Shown here: piece by piece, positions 62,851-64,000 of the stretch
Layout of the letters: every line of letters begins with the position of its first letter
Numbering within the stretch: position 1 is the first letter of the stretch
From: an uncultured Olleya sp.
GTDB taxonomy: Bacteria; Bacteroidota; Bacteroidia; Flavobacteriales; Flavobacteriaceae
Direction of reading: 5' to 3'
Assembly (NCBI GenBank): GCA_947503885.1
Contig: CANNFD010000002.1
Coordinates: 186,001 to 250,000, forward strand
DNA: 64,000 nucleotides
The notes under the pieces: model-generated
Told to the model about the DNA's origin: nothing
Seen by the model: the letters and a program-made list of their open reading frames with translations, nothing else
The model's database searches: none
Program-made: the position numbers and the translations under genes

Positions 62851-64000
62851 TTAATTTGAGTTTTCAGACAACTCAATAACCTTATCAATCATAACATCAT
62901 GCTTATTTAAAATCTTAAAATAAGCTCCATAACCATACAATTGTTCTGCAAGGGATGCTTTTAAGTAATGTTTAACTTCGTCTTTGTAAGCAACAAACAA
63001 TATGTTTGATCGTGTTTTTATTTTCAAAAATTCTTCGAATGATTTTACAACTTGATCAGAAATAGTAAAATTATCAAAAAAGTCTTCTCTAGAAATTTCG
63101 TTATAAAAGCTACGCTTCTTTTCAAGTTCTTCAAAAATAAAATTATTTAAAAACCCTCTTTTTTCTAAAAAAGTCAAAGTTTCGTTTTGCATTTTAGTAT
63201 CATAAGGCACAAAAACATCCGGAATTATTCCGCCACCACCATAAACAGTTTTCCCTTTAGGTGTAGTAAATTTTAAAGAGTCTGCAACTTCAATTTTCTT
63301 TTCATCTAAAAGCTCTCCTCTATTTAAACGGTCTGCAAAGTCATCATAATAATCTCTGTTTCCGTTTTGGTATGAGCGCTGGATGGACCTACCTGTTGGT
63401 GTATAATATTTAGACACTGTAAGCCTTACTGCGCTCCCGTCACCTAACATCATCTCTCGTTGCACTAAACCTTTACCATACGATCGTCTACCAACAATAG
63501 TCCCTTTGTCGTTGTCTTGTAATGCGCCCGCAATAATCTCTGAAGCTGATGCAGAATTTTCGTCTATTAATACATATACATGTCCATTTTCAAAACTTCC
63601 TTTTTTTGTTGCATAGCTTCGCTCTTCTTTACCTTTTTTGTTTCTTGTAAAAACTATTAGTTTATCGTCTTCCAAAAACTCGTCAATAATATTGACAGCA
63701 ATTTCCAAAAAGCCTCCAGGGTTACCTCTTAAATCTAAAGCCAAACTTGTTGCGCCTTGTTCTTTTAATTTAAGCAGCCCTGTTTTAAACTCTTTAAAAG
63801 TACTTTCGGCAAATCGATTAATTTTAATATACCCTAAATTGTCTGTTAACATATAAGCTGCATCAACACTTTTTATGGACACCTCATCCCTTGTTACATT
63901 AAAGGTTAGCAATTTAGGCTCGCCTTTTCTAAAAACTTTTAAGTTTAATTTAGTGTAACGATCGCCTTTTAGCTTATTAACAAGCGAGTCATTATTATAA
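62851..64000 (-). CDS. S41-family C-terminal processing peptidase (5' end outside window)
   Basis: The frame is open to the window end, so the N-terminus is missing and about 383 residues are seen. The upstream part (KLKGDRYTKLNLKVFRKGEPKLLTF on the minus strand) is the end of a PDZ domain. The catalytic S41 domain has the nucleophile Ser in ENSASASEIIAGAL and the Lys in SYGKGLVQ. The C-terminal region of about 130 residues is typical of Bacteroidota tail-specific proteases. It is probably a periplasmic or outer-membrane Prc/CtpA-type enzyme. Confidence 0.9.
   Translation of the reverse strand, partial: YNNDSLVNKLKGDRYTKLNLKVFRKGEPKLLTFNVTRDEVSIKSVDAAYMLTDNLGYIKINRFAESTFKEFKTGLLKLKEQGATSLALDLRGNPGGFLEIAVNIIDEFLEDDKLIVFTRNKKGKEERSYATKKGSFENGHVYVLIDENSASASEIIAGALQDNDKGTIVGRRSYGKGLVQREMMLGDGSAVRLTVSKYYTPTGRSIQRSYQNGNRDYYDDFADRLNRGELLDEKKIEVADSLKFTTPKGKTVYGGGGIIPDVFVPYDTKMQNETLTFLEKRGFLNNFIFEELEKKRSFYNEISREDFFDNFTISDQVVKSFEEFLKIKTRSNILFVAYKDEVKHYLKASLAEQLYGYGAYFKILNKHDVMIDKVIELSENSN

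Overview
The window looks like chromosomal DNA of a marine-type member of the Flavobacteriaceae (Bacteroidota); I cannot resolve the genus. The evidence is low GC, many promoters with the Bacteroidota -7 box TAnnTTTG, almost no Shine-Dalgarno sequences, many Cys-lipoproteins and beta-barrel proteins, a type IX secretion (T9SS) C-terminal domain, a sec-type lipoprotein NosZ and a PiT-PhoU fusion. I see no rRNA, tRNA, insertion sequence, prophage or CRISPR array. Most of the window is ordinary core and accessory gene content.

Layout. (1) 1-6.1 kb: a beta-barrel surface protein (cut by the window edge), a TPR-CHAT caspase-like protease, a retropepsin-like aspartyl protease and an orphan NarL-type response regulator. 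These are followed by four tandem ~140-bp promoter-terminator units, each predicted to make a ~65-70 nt RNA, and then a 36-residue membrane micropeptide. (2) 6.1-11.2 kb: 2-oxoglutarate dehydrogenase E2 and E1 (odhB, odhA) flanking a small secreted protein, then a beta-barrel protein. (3) 11.3-23.3 kb: a denitrification island with cytochrome c, fasciclin lipoprotein, NosZ, membrane protein, NosL, NosDFY and a lipoprotein, then NirK fused to cytochrome c, NirV, a SCO protein and a porin-like barrel. (4) 23.3-26.3 kb: a nitrosative-stress block with a hemerythrin, a heme-copper-oxidase-I-like membrane protein, Ric/ScdA and an Rrf2 regulator. (5) 26.3-40.8 kb: prenyl synthase, TetR-TolC-MFP-RND efflux operon, aspS, a ClC channel, tadA and dxs. 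(6) 40.8-47 kb: secreted fibronectin-like and T9SS proteins, dgt. (7) 47-55.6 kb: a phosphate-starvation-like island (TonB receptor, beta-helix lipoprotein, MORN protein, OprO/P-type porin, PiT-PhoU) with 11-bp-periodic Pho-box-like repeats. (8) 55.8-64 kb: OmpA lipoprotein, nrdA, nrdB, DUF3109, a small flavoprotein, a broken membrane gene and an S41 protease cut by the window end.

The strongest candidate for an undescribed system is the array at 5.4-6.1 kb. Each of its four units has a 22-bp palindrome arranged as two inverted heptamers (TACGTAG, 2-bp gap, CTACGTA in three units), exactly 19 bp between a TTTC -33-like element and a TAnnTTTA/TTAG -7 box, a common GCTATTAA start and a strong terminator. 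Three units carry a small 5' hairpin with a GGG-containing loop; one of these keeps the pairing with a different stem sequence. The 7-2-7 geometry is that of NarL-family sites, and a NarL-type regulator gene lies immediately upstream.

A second well-supported signal is a shared TATGAYATTTRTCATA palindrome placed at the identical distance (36.5 bp from its centre to the last base of a TATTTTTG box) in front of the cytochrome c-nosZ operon and in front of nirK. This implies one Crp/Fnr-type regulator for both reductases.
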